Shown here: positions 1 through 6,451 of the stretch, one piece after another | Position numbering within the stretch: position 1 is the stretch's first letter | Layout: each line of letters opens with the position of its first letter | From: Flavobacteriales bacterium UBA1820 | GTDB taxonomy: Bacteria > Bacteroidota > Bacteroidia > Flavobacteriales > UBA1820 | DNA length: 10,025 nt | Reading direction: 5' to 3' | Assembly: GCA_002314265.1 (NCBI GenBank) | Contig: DCEW01000018.1 | Location: forward strand, 14,339 to 24,363 | Program-made: the position numbers and the translations under genes | The notes under the pieces: generated by a model | Told to the model about the DNA's origin: nothing | Seen by the model: the letters and a program-made list of their open reading frames with translations, nothing else | Database searches by the model: none

Positions 1-93
1 GAAGCGGCGCTCTTTTTGACCGCTGGTTTGCGAGAGGATCGTTGCTTGGCCGGAGTAAGCGAATGCGCATTTTTTATGCAAGCCTTCCATTAA
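1..93 (+). CDS. possible C-terminal end of an unidentified protein (partial)
   Basis: Read from base 1, the first frame is open for 30 codons and closes at TAA 91-93. The translation, EAALFLTAGLREDRCLAGV followed by SECAFFMQAFH, has the mixed hydrophobic and charged composition of a folded C-terminus and no low-complexity bias. If real, the gene enters from outside the window and runs towards the minus-strand regulator that ends at 201. Other frames here are also open: a minus-strand frame starting at ATG 96-94 and another at ATG 70-68 both run to the window edge. The choice is therefore uncertain. I do not recognise the family from so short a piece. Confidence 0.25.
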   Translation, partial: EAALFLTAGLREDRCLAGVSECAFFMQAFH

Positions 94-161
94 CATTTCT
101 ACGCACAACGTCGATCCATAGGAGGGATAGGAGGTCTTGTCGTGGATACTACCGCCGACGG

Positions 162-195
162 CCCTTCTGTAGGCGGAAGTCCTTCGGAAGAAGGG
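162..195 (-). terminator. weak hairpin just after the regulator gene
   Basis: CCCTTCT at 162-168 is the exact reverse complement of AGAAGGG at 189-195, giving a 7-bp stem with a 20-base loop. On the minus strand it begins about 6 bases after the stop codon of the regulator gene. A second short inverted pair, CCGCC 152-156 and GGCGG 172-176, overlaps it. There is no T-run after it on either strand, so it is not a classical intrinsic terminator. It may help end transcription between two convergent genes. The rest of 94-200 shows nothing else I can name. Confidence 0.25.
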
Positions 196-200
196 AAGGG

Positions 201-791
201 CTACCGGGAAAATTCCTCGAAAGTGTGGTCGTTGTAAAAAACGACGATTTTGGCAATTTTTTTGCTGCCAAGTCCCTCCGGGGAATCGAAAGAAAAACGA
301 CCCCTCGAGGGTTTCGGATCTTCGAGAGGGGCGGCCACAGAAGGGGCGTTTGCCGACGAAGGGGCATCCTTTACCTGAAAATCTTCGTGGGAAAAGGTCG
401 CCCGCGGAGAGGAAGTTTCAGGGGAAGTCTCGGGGGACTTTTCGGCAGAATCTTCCGTTTGTTGAAAGTCGAATAGCGTGTTTTTTAGCGATTTACTCTT
501 ATTTTCTTCCAGTTGTTTTTTAGGTTCTTCTGCGGTCTTTTGCCGCAGGTTGATCACACTCGGAGTAGAGAGGGACAGGTGGCCAGTGCCATTGACCAGC
601 CAAGCCAGGTTGATGTCCGGGTAGCGTGCGACGATCTTTTGCACCACGTCCAGCGAAGGGCGGTTTCTCCCTTTGAGAATGTGGGAAAGGCCGGAACGTT
701 GAATGCCGATCTCGTCGGCAAAGGCCGTAGGGGTGAGGCCGAGGAATTGGATTACCTCGTAAATGCGCTGATTGATGGCAGATATTTCCAT
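201..791 (-). CDS. XRE-family HTH transcriptional regulator with conserved C-terminal tail
   Basis: This 196-residue protein probably binds DNA as a cytoplasmic transcription factor. Residues 4-70 form an XRE/Cro-cI type helix-turn-helix; TPTAFADEIGIQRSGLSHIL fits helices 2 and 3, and INLAWLVNGTG is the usual end of such domains in Bacteroidetes. Residues 75-170 are a polar linker rich in Ser, Glu, Pro, Thr and Lys and probably disordered. The last 20 residues, KKIAKIVVFYNDHTFEEFSR, look like a short beta-strand peptide that I recall as a recurring tail of Bacteroidetes HTH proteins; its role is unknown to me. The start at 791 is the only good one, and a near-perfect promoter lies about 30 bases upstream. 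Its promoter overlaps a motif repeated through the intergenic region, which suggests self-regulation. The target genes are not evident. Confidence 0.85.
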   Translation of the reverse strand: MEISAINQRIYEVIQFLGLTPTAFADEIGIQRSGLSHILKGRNRPSLDVVQKIVARYPDINLAWLVNGTGHLSLSTPSVINLRQKTAEEPKKQLEENKSKSLKNTLFDFQQTEDSAEKSPETSPETSSPRATFSHEDFQVKDAPSSANAPSVAAPLEDPKPSRGRFSFDSPEGLGSKKIAKIVVFYNDHTFEEFSR

Positions 792-827
792 AGGCGAGCC
801 GGAGATTGACAGTTGTGCAAGACTTCT

Positions 828-1130
828 ACAAATGTAAAAACCAAAAAACGAATATCAAAATACAACTGTAAACAAACAAATGTTTTTAATAGACAATATA
901 AATGTAAACACAGTAGAACATCTGTATATTTTTAGGTGTTTATAATAAAATATAGCATTAGATAATAGATATAAAAGCACTGGTTTTATTTATTTTACAA
1001 CTCAAAAAAAATATTGACGACAAAAAACACGTCTTTGATACATTTGTATAAAAACGAAGCAAACAAAAGTAAACAAGCACGGAAAAAACCGTGAAACATT
1101 TGTGGAATATCGATGGTTGACAAATGTAAA
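828..1130. repeat. array of ACAAATGTAAA motifs (candidate operators)
   Basis: The 11-base consensus ACAAATGTAAA occurs in the plus-strand sense at 828 (exact), 862 (one mismatch), 876 (core exact), 898 (one mismatch), 1063 (one mismatch) and 1120 (exact). The core appears inverted, as ACATTTGT, at 1040-1047 and 1096-1103, and as the near copy ACATCTGT at 918-925. The copies at 1096-1103 and 1120-1127 face each other with starts 24 bases apart, about two helical turns. The surrounding stretch is strongly AT-rich, unlike the flanking genes. The motif overlaps the -7 box of the regulator's promoter. Likely reading: binding sites of the adjacent XRE protein. Because TACATTTG also fits the general -7 consensus, some copies could instead be spare promoter boxes. 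Spacing is irregular, so I do not call these replication iterons. Confidence 0.5.
829..859 (-). promoter_or_regulatory. Bacteroidetes-type promoter of the XRE regulator
   Basis: On the minus strand, TTTG (859-856) is followed after exactly 19 bases by TACATTTG (836-829). This matches the known Bacteroidetes housekeeping promoter, TTTG then 19-21 bases then TAnnTTTG, at every fixed position. Transcription would begin near 822-824, giving a leader of about 30 bases before the start codon at 791. The -7 box lies inside one exact copy of the ACAAATGT motif that recurs across 828-1130, so a protein bound there would block the promoter. Confidence 0.7.
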
Positions 1131-1170
1131 TCCTCGGAGATTTGTAGGAATACAGAGGTGGGTCGGCAGG

Positions 1171-1242
1171 ATGCGCCTCGGCCGCGTTAAGATCGAAAAC
1201 TTCGTTTTCATCTTTCCGCTGCGCTCGGCTTTCACTATCTTT
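1171..1242. repeat. 72-base direct repeat, copy 1
   Basis: It starts ATGCGCCTCGG, ends CACTATCTTT, and is identical over all 72 bases to the copy 84 bases downstream. It contains a hairpin at 1189-1214: AAGATCGAAAAC and GTTTTCATCTT pair around a TTC loop with one bulged C. Weaker pairing continues outward through the GC-rich ends. A 12-base spacer, AGATAAGATAGA, separates the copies. The element resembles short interspersed repeats that I recall from intergenic regions of Bacteroidales, whose translations appear in spurious hypothetical proteins as AER...K...RPRR-like peptides. Copy 1 ends TATCTTTA, one base short of a full -7 box. Confidence 0.85.
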
Positions 1243-1254
1243 AGATAAGATAGA

Positions 1255-1326
1255 ATGCGCCTCGGCCGCGTTAAGATCGAAAACTTCGTTTTCATCTTTC
1301 CGCTGCGCTCGGCTTTCACTATCTTT
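1255..1326. repeat. 72-base direct repeat, copy 2
   Basis: This is a perfect second copy of 1171-1242, with its hairpin at 1273-1298. The first ATG of the repeat is in frame with the downstream carboxypeptidase, which makes a false 42-residue N-terminal extension possible in automated annotation. The last bases of the repeat plus the next G (1327) give TATCTTTG, a full Bacteroidetes -7 box. Perfect identity between the copies indicates a recent duplication or active homogenisation. Confidence 0.85.
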
Positions 1327-1327
1327 G
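1297..1327 (+). promoter_or_regulatory. candidate promoter of the M14 carboxypeptidase, formed by the repeat end
   Basis: TTTC (1297-1300), 19 bases, then TATCTTTG (1320-1327) matches the Bacteroidetes pattern TTTG-N19-21-TAnnTTTG with one mismatch in the -33 box. Transcription would start near 1332-1335, about 47 bases before ATG 1381. Everything but the last G lies inside repeat copy 2. The same arrangement in copy 1 ends in A and so fits less well. No better plus-strand promoter was found between the AT-rich region and the gene; TACATTTG at 1039-1046 has only a poorly spaced TTG upstream. Confidence 0.45.
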
Positions 1328-1380
1328 ACCAGCGAACAAAAATCAATAGTTTGCCGGTATTTGCCGGGCTCAGCACGCGT

Positions 1381-2526
1381 ATGGATGTAGAACAGTTAAA
1401 AAGGGTGTATTCCGCCTCGAAAGAGAGGTCCATTACCGGACGGATCATTCCTCCGGAACGTGTTTTCTCCCTTTGTCAAGCCTTTGGGGCGCAAACGGAA
1501 TGCGTGGGGACCTCTGTCCTCGGACGGCCCATCTGCTCGGTGAAGTTCGGACGCGGACCGCGGCGTATCCTGTTTTGGACGCAGATGCACGGCAACGAAC
1601 CGACAGCTACCGGGGCGGTATTCGACCTTCTGAACTTTCTCAAAGCTTGCCCCGAAGCAAGCGAACGCTATGTGGAACGCTTGCACGAGGATTTTACCCT
1701 GCTTTTCGTCCCGATGCTCAATCCCGACGGGGCAGTCCTTTTCCGCCGCAGCAACGCGCTGGGCGTCGATCTGAACCGCGACGCGTTGGCCCTTGCGGCT
1801 CCCGAGAGCCGTATTTTGCGCCGGGTGCTCCAGGATTTCCGTCCCGAGTATTGCTTCAATCTCCATGACCAGCGCAATATCTACAATGTCTCGGGTACTC
1901 CTCGGACGGCTACCCTGTCTTTTCTGGCCCCTTCAGAAGACCTCCAGCGGACGCTTACCCCGGGCAGGAAAGCTTCGATGGCCCTCATCGCAGCGATGAA
2001 CCGCTGCGTGCAACAGATCATTCCAGGGTGCGTGGGGCGTTACAGCGACGAATTTTACCCCACAGCCGTGGGCGACACCTGTCAAAAGGCGGGCTGTCGG
2101 ACGGTGCTTATCGAGAGCGGCACGTATCCGGGCGACCCTGAGCGGCAGGTGGCCCGCTTTGGCAATTTTGCAGCCATCCTCTCGGCTTTGGAATACCTTT
2201 CCCATCCGGGCGACCTTACCCGGGGGTGGGAGGACTACGAAACGATCCCTCGCAACGATGCCAAGATGATGGACGTAATCCTGCGGGGAGTACGCACTTC
2301 TCTGGGCGATTGTTCGGCAAGGGTGGACATCGGGGTGATGTTCGAGGAAAAACCGTCGGCAGACGGACAAAGTCTGGTGAAAAAGGCGGTGATCGAAGCC
2401 ATTGGAGATTTGCGTTATTACTACGGTATCTGTGAGATTGACGCGAAGGAAGAACCTGTGACGGGCCTGGGGACTTGTCCTCAAGTGGGCGACGCGCTTC
2501 CTTGGGACACTTTGGCCGGCAAGTGA
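1381..2526 (+). CDS. M14-family zinc carboxypeptidase
   Basis: This 381-residue metallopeptidase probably removes C-terminal residues from peptides, or cleaves a related amide; the exact substrate cannot be told. Zinc ligands fit His70 and Glu73 in MHGNE and His162 in FNLHDQ. The substrate-binding pattern follows in MLNPDG (residues 112-117) and GVDLNRD (128-134). Glu245 in VLIESG is the expected catalytic Glu. Residues 20-272 make up the peptidase domain. About 110 further residues form an extra C-terminal domain, which I recall in other Bacteroidetes M14 proteins of similar length. There is no signal peptide, so it is likely cytoplasmic. I chose ATG 1381 because the in-frame ATG at 1255 lies in the 72-base repeat and a candidate promoter lies between them. 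It stands 131 bases before the next gene, with no obvious functional link. Confidence 0.85.
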   Translation: MDVEQLKRVYSASKERSITGRIIPPERVFSLCQAFGAQTECVGTSVLGRPICSVKFGRGPRRILFWTQMHGNEPTATGAVFDLLNFLKACPEASERYVERLHEDFTLLFVPMLNPDGAVLFRRSNALGVDLNRDALALAAPESRILRRVLQDFRPEYCFNLHDQRNIYNVSGTPRTATLSFLAPSEDLQRTLTPGRKASMALIAAMNRCVQQIIPGCVGRYSDEFYPTAVGDTCQKAGCRTVLIESGTYPGDPERQVARFGNFAAILSALEYLSHPGDLTRGWEDYETIPRNDAKMMDVILRGVRTSLGDCSARVDIGVMFEEKPSADGQSLVKKAVIEAIGDLRYYYGICEIDAKEEPVTGLGTCPQVGDALPWDTLAGK

Positions 2527-2657
2527 ACGCGGGCTACCGGGCCTAAAACTGGATGTAGCCGAGCAAACAGCCTTGAGGGGGCGTGGACACAGGGACGAGG
2601 GCGGAGAAAGGTCGACAGATAGATAGTGCGAATAAAAAATATCGAATCATTGGAACT
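2527..2657. other. intergenic gap with a weak inverted repeat
   Basis: GGCTAC 2532-2537 and GTAGCC 2555-2560 are perfect inverted arms around a 17-base loop, directly after the carboxypeptidase stop. No T-run follows, so termination is doubtful. An in-frame GTG at 2583 could lengthen the next protein by 25 residues, but that stretch is charged and would bury the signal peptide. No convincing promoter box was found, so the lipoprotein gene may be co-transcribed with the carboxypeptidase. Confidence 0.25.
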
Positions 2658-4877
2658 ATGCGTATTTTCTGTGCTGAAAAAGGCTTCGGAAGCAAAGGAC
2701 TGAAGGGGAAAGGGAAGGCTGTTGCCCGCTTGGGCGGAGTGCTTCTGGCGGGGCTGTTGTTTGCGGCCTGCCAAAAAGATGTTCCTCCCGTTCCCGAGCC
2801 GGAACCAGACCCCACCCCCGATCCCGTCACAGTCGAATACCTCCGCCCGAATACCACTACGGCCCACCAGATGAAAATTTCCCAGACCGGGCAGGAACTC
2901 TACCAGATCGTTACCGAGGGAGAAGACCCTTATGTCTATACGCAAGCCTTGTCCAAGGCCAATCCGGCCGATTCCGTCGTCTTGACCTTCGAGTACCGCT
3001 CGCCGCAAGGGGTGGATTTTCTCCAGGTCTTTCTGTGCGCTCCGGTTACCGAAGAGCGTTCGAACTGGACGAAAGCCCTCGAAGCTACCTCCGAGTGGAA
3101 AACGTGGTCGTACAACCTGTATTTTTCCATCCGGGATTGTGCCTGGGGGCGGGCGGGCGACTACCTTCGTTTGGATTTCGGCAACCGGGCCGGCATTTCG
3201 CTTGATATCCGCAATTTGCGCCTTCGGGGAATGACCGCCGAAGAAAAAAAGGAAGTGGAGCAGCAGGAATCCGAAGAACAGCGCGATCAGGCAATGGAAA
3301 CACGTCTGAAGGACTATCTGTCACGGGATTATCCGGAGGCCGGGATCACCTCGGTACAGGTGGGCGGCGACCAAGTAGCGGTGCAGGGATACTGTCCCGC
3401 CGGACAGACGTATGCCTTGGCGGAAATACCTCCCTATCAGGATGTAACCGAAAGTTCGGAGTTCCCGTTTGCCACTCCGGTCAGCTCCGGAACTTTCTCC
3501 GCGACGCTCGATCGATGGGTCGAGCGCGACGGGATGCTTTACGACCGCGCCTTGTCCAAATGGGCTGTTATCCTTCTCGAAGGGGAAAAGGAGACCCTCG
3601 CCTCTCACGCCCGCTATGCGGACCAGGTGGGGGCGTTGCCGGAACTTCCCCCGCTCGAACTTTCGAGCAAGAAAGGCCTGGGAGGGTTCCACATCAATCC
3701 GGTGGTGGGCGACCTGGACGAATTGGGCATAACGAGCGTTACGGTCAATATCCTTCCTACCCAGCAGATGTTCCTCTCGCCGCAGGCCAACGCCGTGGCG
3801 CACCGGTACGGGGGAAAGACTTACTATTTCTCGGAGAGTTTCGTACAGGAAACCGACGAACGTTTGGCCCTTCTGCAGGAAAAGAACATCGTCGTGGCAG
3901 CCATCCTGCTCATCCCCCCGGCTTCGGCTCATCAGGATCCGTCGGTCGGCGCGCTGATGCAGCACCCTTCGTTCGATCCGAGCGTGGGGGCGGCTCACTA
4001 CACGATGCCCAACCTGACTACGCCGGAGAGCGTGAACTGTTATGCGGCGGCGCTCGATTTTCTGGCTACACGGTACGGTTCGGACCAGAGTACGCACGGG
4101 AAGATCCACAAATGGATCCTGCACAACGAGGTGGACTGCGGCCGGGATTGGACCAACATGGGCAACAAGCCGGTGCGGGTCTATACGGATACTTACCTCA
4201 AGTCGATGCGGATGTGCTACCACATCGTCCGCCAGTACGATGCCCGGGCGGAAGTAATGATCTCCCTGACCCATTCCTGGACGCACGAATCGGCCCAAGG
4301 GTATTCCTCGCGCAATATCCTGAACTTGCTCAACGCGTTCTGCCGCCGCGAAGGGGATTTCCGCTGGGGAGTAGCCTACCATCCGTATCCGCAGGACCTG
4401 AACAATCCCCGGACGTGGGAAGATCCCGAGGCTCTGTTTTCGATGAGCACCCCCTACGTAACCTTCAAAAACTTGGAGGTGCTGGATCGCTGGAGCAAAC
4501 AGCCGGAGAACCTTTATAAAGGCACCCAAAAGCGCAGTGTTTGGTTGTCCGAGAACGGTACCAACTCCAGGACCTACCAGCAGAAGGATTTGGAGGAGCA
4601 GGCGGCCGGGTTTGCCTATGCCTGGAAAAAGATCAAGGCGCTCGAGGGCATCGACGGCATCCAGTGGCACAACTGGATAGACAACCGCCAGGAGGAGGGG
4701 CTGCGGATCGGGTTGCGGAAATTCCCGGACGAACCCGACGACCCTTACGGCTCCAAACCCGTTTGGTATCTGTACCGGGCGGCCGGCACGGCGCAGGAGG
4801 AGGAGGCTTTCGAACCTTACCTCGCGGTGATCGGTCTTTCGGACTGGGACATCGTACAGGAGAATATTGCCCAATGA
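2658..4877 (+). CDS. lipoprotein with DUF5722-like glycoside-hydrolase-like domain
   Basis: This 739-residue exported lipoprotein is probably a carbohydrate-active enzyme. The N-terminus has a basic region, then GGVLLAGLLFAAC; Cys38 would be lipidated. The following QKD resembles the surface-export signal (QKDD-like) described for Bacteroidetes lipoproteins. Residues 57-192 look like a beta-sandwich, possibly sugar-binding. Residues 193-220 are a charged coiled-coil-like linker, and 228-325 a second beta-rich domain. Residues 335-739 resemble DUF5722 as I recall it (GGFHINP, KTYYF, WGVAYHPYP, SEN). By analogy with clan GH-A barrels, Glu491 in LHNEVD and Glu632 in WLSENG are the likely acid/base and nucleophile; this is inference. 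No SusC/SusD pair or other sugar gene lies in the window, so the substrate is unknown. ATG 2658 gives a good lipoprotein signal with a rather long n-region. Confidence 0.75.
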   Translation: MRIFCAEKGFGSKGLKGKGKAVARLGGVLLAGLLFAACQKDVPPVPEPEPDPTPDPVTVEYLRPNTTTAHQMKISQTGQELYQIVTEGEDPYVYTQALSKANPADSVVLTFEYRSPQGVDFLQVFLCAPVTEERSNWTKALEATSEWKTWSYNLYFSIRDCAWGRAGDYLRLDFGNRAGISLDIRNLRLRGMTAEEKKEVEQQESEEQRDQAMETRLKDYLSRDYPEAGITSVQVGGDQVAVQGYCPAGQTYALAEIPPYQDVTESSEFPFATPVSSGTFSATLDRWVERDGMLYDRALSKWAVILLEGEKETLASHARYADQVGALPELPPLELSSKKGLGGFHINPVVGDLDELGITSVTVNILPTQQMFLSPQANAVAHRYGGKTYYFSESFVQETDERLALLQEKNIVVAAILLIPPASAHQDPSVGALMQHPSFDPSVGAAHYTMPNLTTPESVNCYAAALDFLATRYGSDQSTHGKIHKWILHNEVDCGRDWTNMGNKPVRVYTDTYLKSMRMCYHIVRQYDARAEVMISLTHSWTHESAQGYSSRNILNLLNAFCRREGDFRWGVAYHPYPQDLNNPRTWEDPEALFSMSTPYVTFKNLEVLDRWSKQPENLYKGTQKRSVWLSENGTNSRTYQQKDLEEQAAGFAYAWKKIKALEGIDGIQWHNWIDNRQEEGLRIGLRKFPDEPDDPYGSKPVWYLYRAAGTAQEEEAFEPYLAVIGLSDWDIVQENIAQ

Positions 4878-5059
4878 TTTGCAGGTGGGGCACGGCTTCC
4901 GCAAACTGAAAAGGTAGGGGAAGGTCCAAAAAAACGTCAATGCTGCGCCGGGAAAAACGTGTTTTTTTGCCTTAATACGCGATTTAAGCCGGGAAAAAAG
5001 GCGCTGTTCGGTCAAAAATAAGTACATTAGCGCGTATTTTCACTCACGCGACAGGCAAG
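4878..5059. other. intergenic region before serB, with short direct repeat
   Basis: The 182 bases hold an 11-base direct repeat, GCCGGGAAAAA, at 4947-4957 and 4988-4998, 41 bases apart. A run of seven T lies at 4962-4968, preceded by an A-run that could pair with it only weakly, so a terminator for the lipoprotein gene is possible but poor. CTTAA 4971-4975 and TTAAG 4984-4988 form another short inverted pair between the two repeats. Confidence 0.3.
5023..5030 (+). promoter_or_regulatory. candidate -7 box of serB
   Basis: TACATTAG matches TAnnTTTG with one mismatch and would place the transcription start near 5036, about 24 bases before ATG 5060. No good TTTG box lies 19-21 bases upstream, so support is weak. 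Confidence 0.3.
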
Positions 5060-6304
5060 ATGAAACAGACTGAAAAACAGCAAAAACAGATCATCCTTCT
5101 TTCGGTTTCCGGTCCCGACCGTCCGGGACTGACCAGTAGTTTGACCGGTATTCTGGGACAGTATGACGTATCCATCCTCGATATCGGCCAGTCGGACATC
5201 CATCAGACGCTCAATTTGGCCATTGTTTTTGAAATGGGCGAGGATGCACAGTCCGCCCCCTTGCTCAAGGACATCCTGATGAAGAGTTACGAGTTGGGGC
5301 TTACCATCAAGTTCACTCCGCTCTCCCGGGAAGAATACCTCGAATGGGCCATCAACAAGAACAATTCCCGCTACATCATCACCGTGTTGGGACGCTGCCT
5401 GACGGCTTCGCAGATTCATGAAGTAGCGAAGGTAATAGCAAGTTACAACCTGAATATCCGTACGATATATCGTCTCACTCACCGTCCTCTTCCGGACGAT
5501 CCCTCCCGGAGGGTCTGCCTGGAGATGAACGTCGAGGGAGCTATTTCCGACCGGAAAAAGATGACCTCCGACTTTCTGGAAGTCTCTTCCCGCGTAGGAG
5601 TGGACATCGCCTTCCAGCAGGACAACATGTACTACCGCAACCGCCGCTTGGTGTGCTTCGATATGGACTCGACCCTGATCCAGACCGAGGTGATCGACGA
5701 ACTGGCGCGCCGTGCCGGCTCGGGCGAGCAGGTGAGCGCCATTACCGAATCGGCCATGCGGGGTGAAATCGACTTTCAGGAGAGTTTCAAACGACGGATC
5801 AAAACCCTGGCTGGTCTTCCCGAGAGTGTACTGGCCGAAGTAGCCGAATCCCTCCCCTTGACCGAAGGGGCCGAACGACTGCTCTCCGCTCTGAAAATAT
5901 ACGGGTACAAGACGGCGATCATCTCCGGAGGTTTCACCTATTTCGGCCAGTACCTCCAGAAGAAACTGGGGATCGACTACGTCTTTGCCAACGAGCTGGA
6001 GATAAAGGACGGCCGCCTCACCGGCGGCTACGTCGGTCCGATCGTCGATGGGGCGCGCAAGGCCGAATACCTGCGCCTGCTGGCGCGCATGGAAGGGTTG
6101 TCCACCGAACAAGTCATTGCCTTGGGCGACGGAGCAAACGACCTGATGATGCTCAATACCGCCGGGCTGGGGATCGCCTTTCAAGCCAAACCCGTCGTGC
6201 GGGAAAATGCCCGCCACAGCATTTCTTCGCTCGGGCTGGACGGGGTGCTGTACCTGCTGGGCTACCGCGACCGCCACATCGAAGACCTCTTGGCGCGCAA
6301 GTAG
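5060..6304 (+). CDS. serB: phosphoserine phosphatase SerB with two N-terminal ACT-like domains
   Basis: It hydrolyses O-phospho-L-serine to L-serine and phosphate, the last step of serine synthesis (EC 3.1.3.3), in the cytoplasm. The protein has 414 residues. Residues 10-90 (ILLSVSGPDRPGLTSSLTG) and 104-185 (YIITVLGRCLTASQIHEVAK) are ACT-like regulatory domains, expected to bind an amino acid such as serine. Residues 197-405 are the HAD phosphatase domain: motif I DMDSTL with nucleophile Asp201 and Asp203, motif II Ser289 in ISGG, motif III Lys334 in GARK, and motif IV GDGANDL with Asp357 and Asp361. All key residues are present. The length suits the ACT-fused form rather than the shorter core enzyme. 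A gap of 147 bases separates it from the transporter gene. No other serine pathway gene is in view. Confidence 0.95.
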   Translation: MKQTEKQQKQIILLSVSGPDRPGLTSSLTGILGQYDVSILDIGQSDIHQTLNLAIVFEMGEDAQSAPLLKDILMKSYELGLTIKFTPLSREEYLEWAINKNNSRYIITVLGRCLTASQIHEVAKVIASYNLNIRTIYRLTHRPLPDDPSRRVCLEMNVEGAISDRKKMTSDFLEVSSRVGVDIAFQQDNMYYRNRRLVCFDMDSTLIQTEVIDELARRAGSGEQVSAITESAMRGEIDFQESFKRRIKTLAGLPESVLAEVAESLPLTEGAERLLSALKIYGYKTAIISGGFTYFGQYLQKKLGIDYVFANELEIKDGRLTGGYVGPIVDGARKAEYLRLLARMEGLSTEQVIALGDGANDLMMLNTAGLGIAFQAKPVVRENARHSISSLGLDGVLYLLGYRDRHIEDLLARK

Positions 6305-6451
6305 TTTTTTTCCTGCGGAGCAAGGTTTTATGAAGCCAAATGTACACGCCGCACGGATCCGATGTAAAATACGCAAAGAGAGTAGGGCGCAAACGAAGGC
6401 AAGATAGTGCGCCGCGAAAAGCAACGAAATACAACAACCTGACAAATAAAC

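Noticed and set aside
42..476. Plus-strand frame over the regulator gene.
   Set aside because: Arg/Gly-rich translation opposite a well-supported HTH gene; no recognisable domain.
800..1130. Possible replication origin because of AT-richness and repeated motifs.
   Set aside because: No DnaA box (TTATCCACA-like) was seen, spacing of the motifs is irregular, and no replication genes are nearby.
1171..1326. CRISPR array.
   Set aside because: Only two long copies with a 12-base spacer and no cas genes; this is a tandem intergenic repeat.
1002..1448. Minus-strand frame with a duplicated peptide containing KAERSGKMKTKF.
   Set aside because: It is the translation of the two 72-base repeats plus AT-rich DNA and overlaps the carboxypeptidase start.
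4951..4970. A-run/T-run hairpin as terminator of the lipoprotein gene.
   Set aside because: The stem would be almost all A-T with a tiny loop; not convincing.
6305..6311. Run of T directly after serB as an intrinsic terminator.
   Set aside because: The only stem before it is CTTG/CAAG, four base pairs with a five-base loop, too weak to call.
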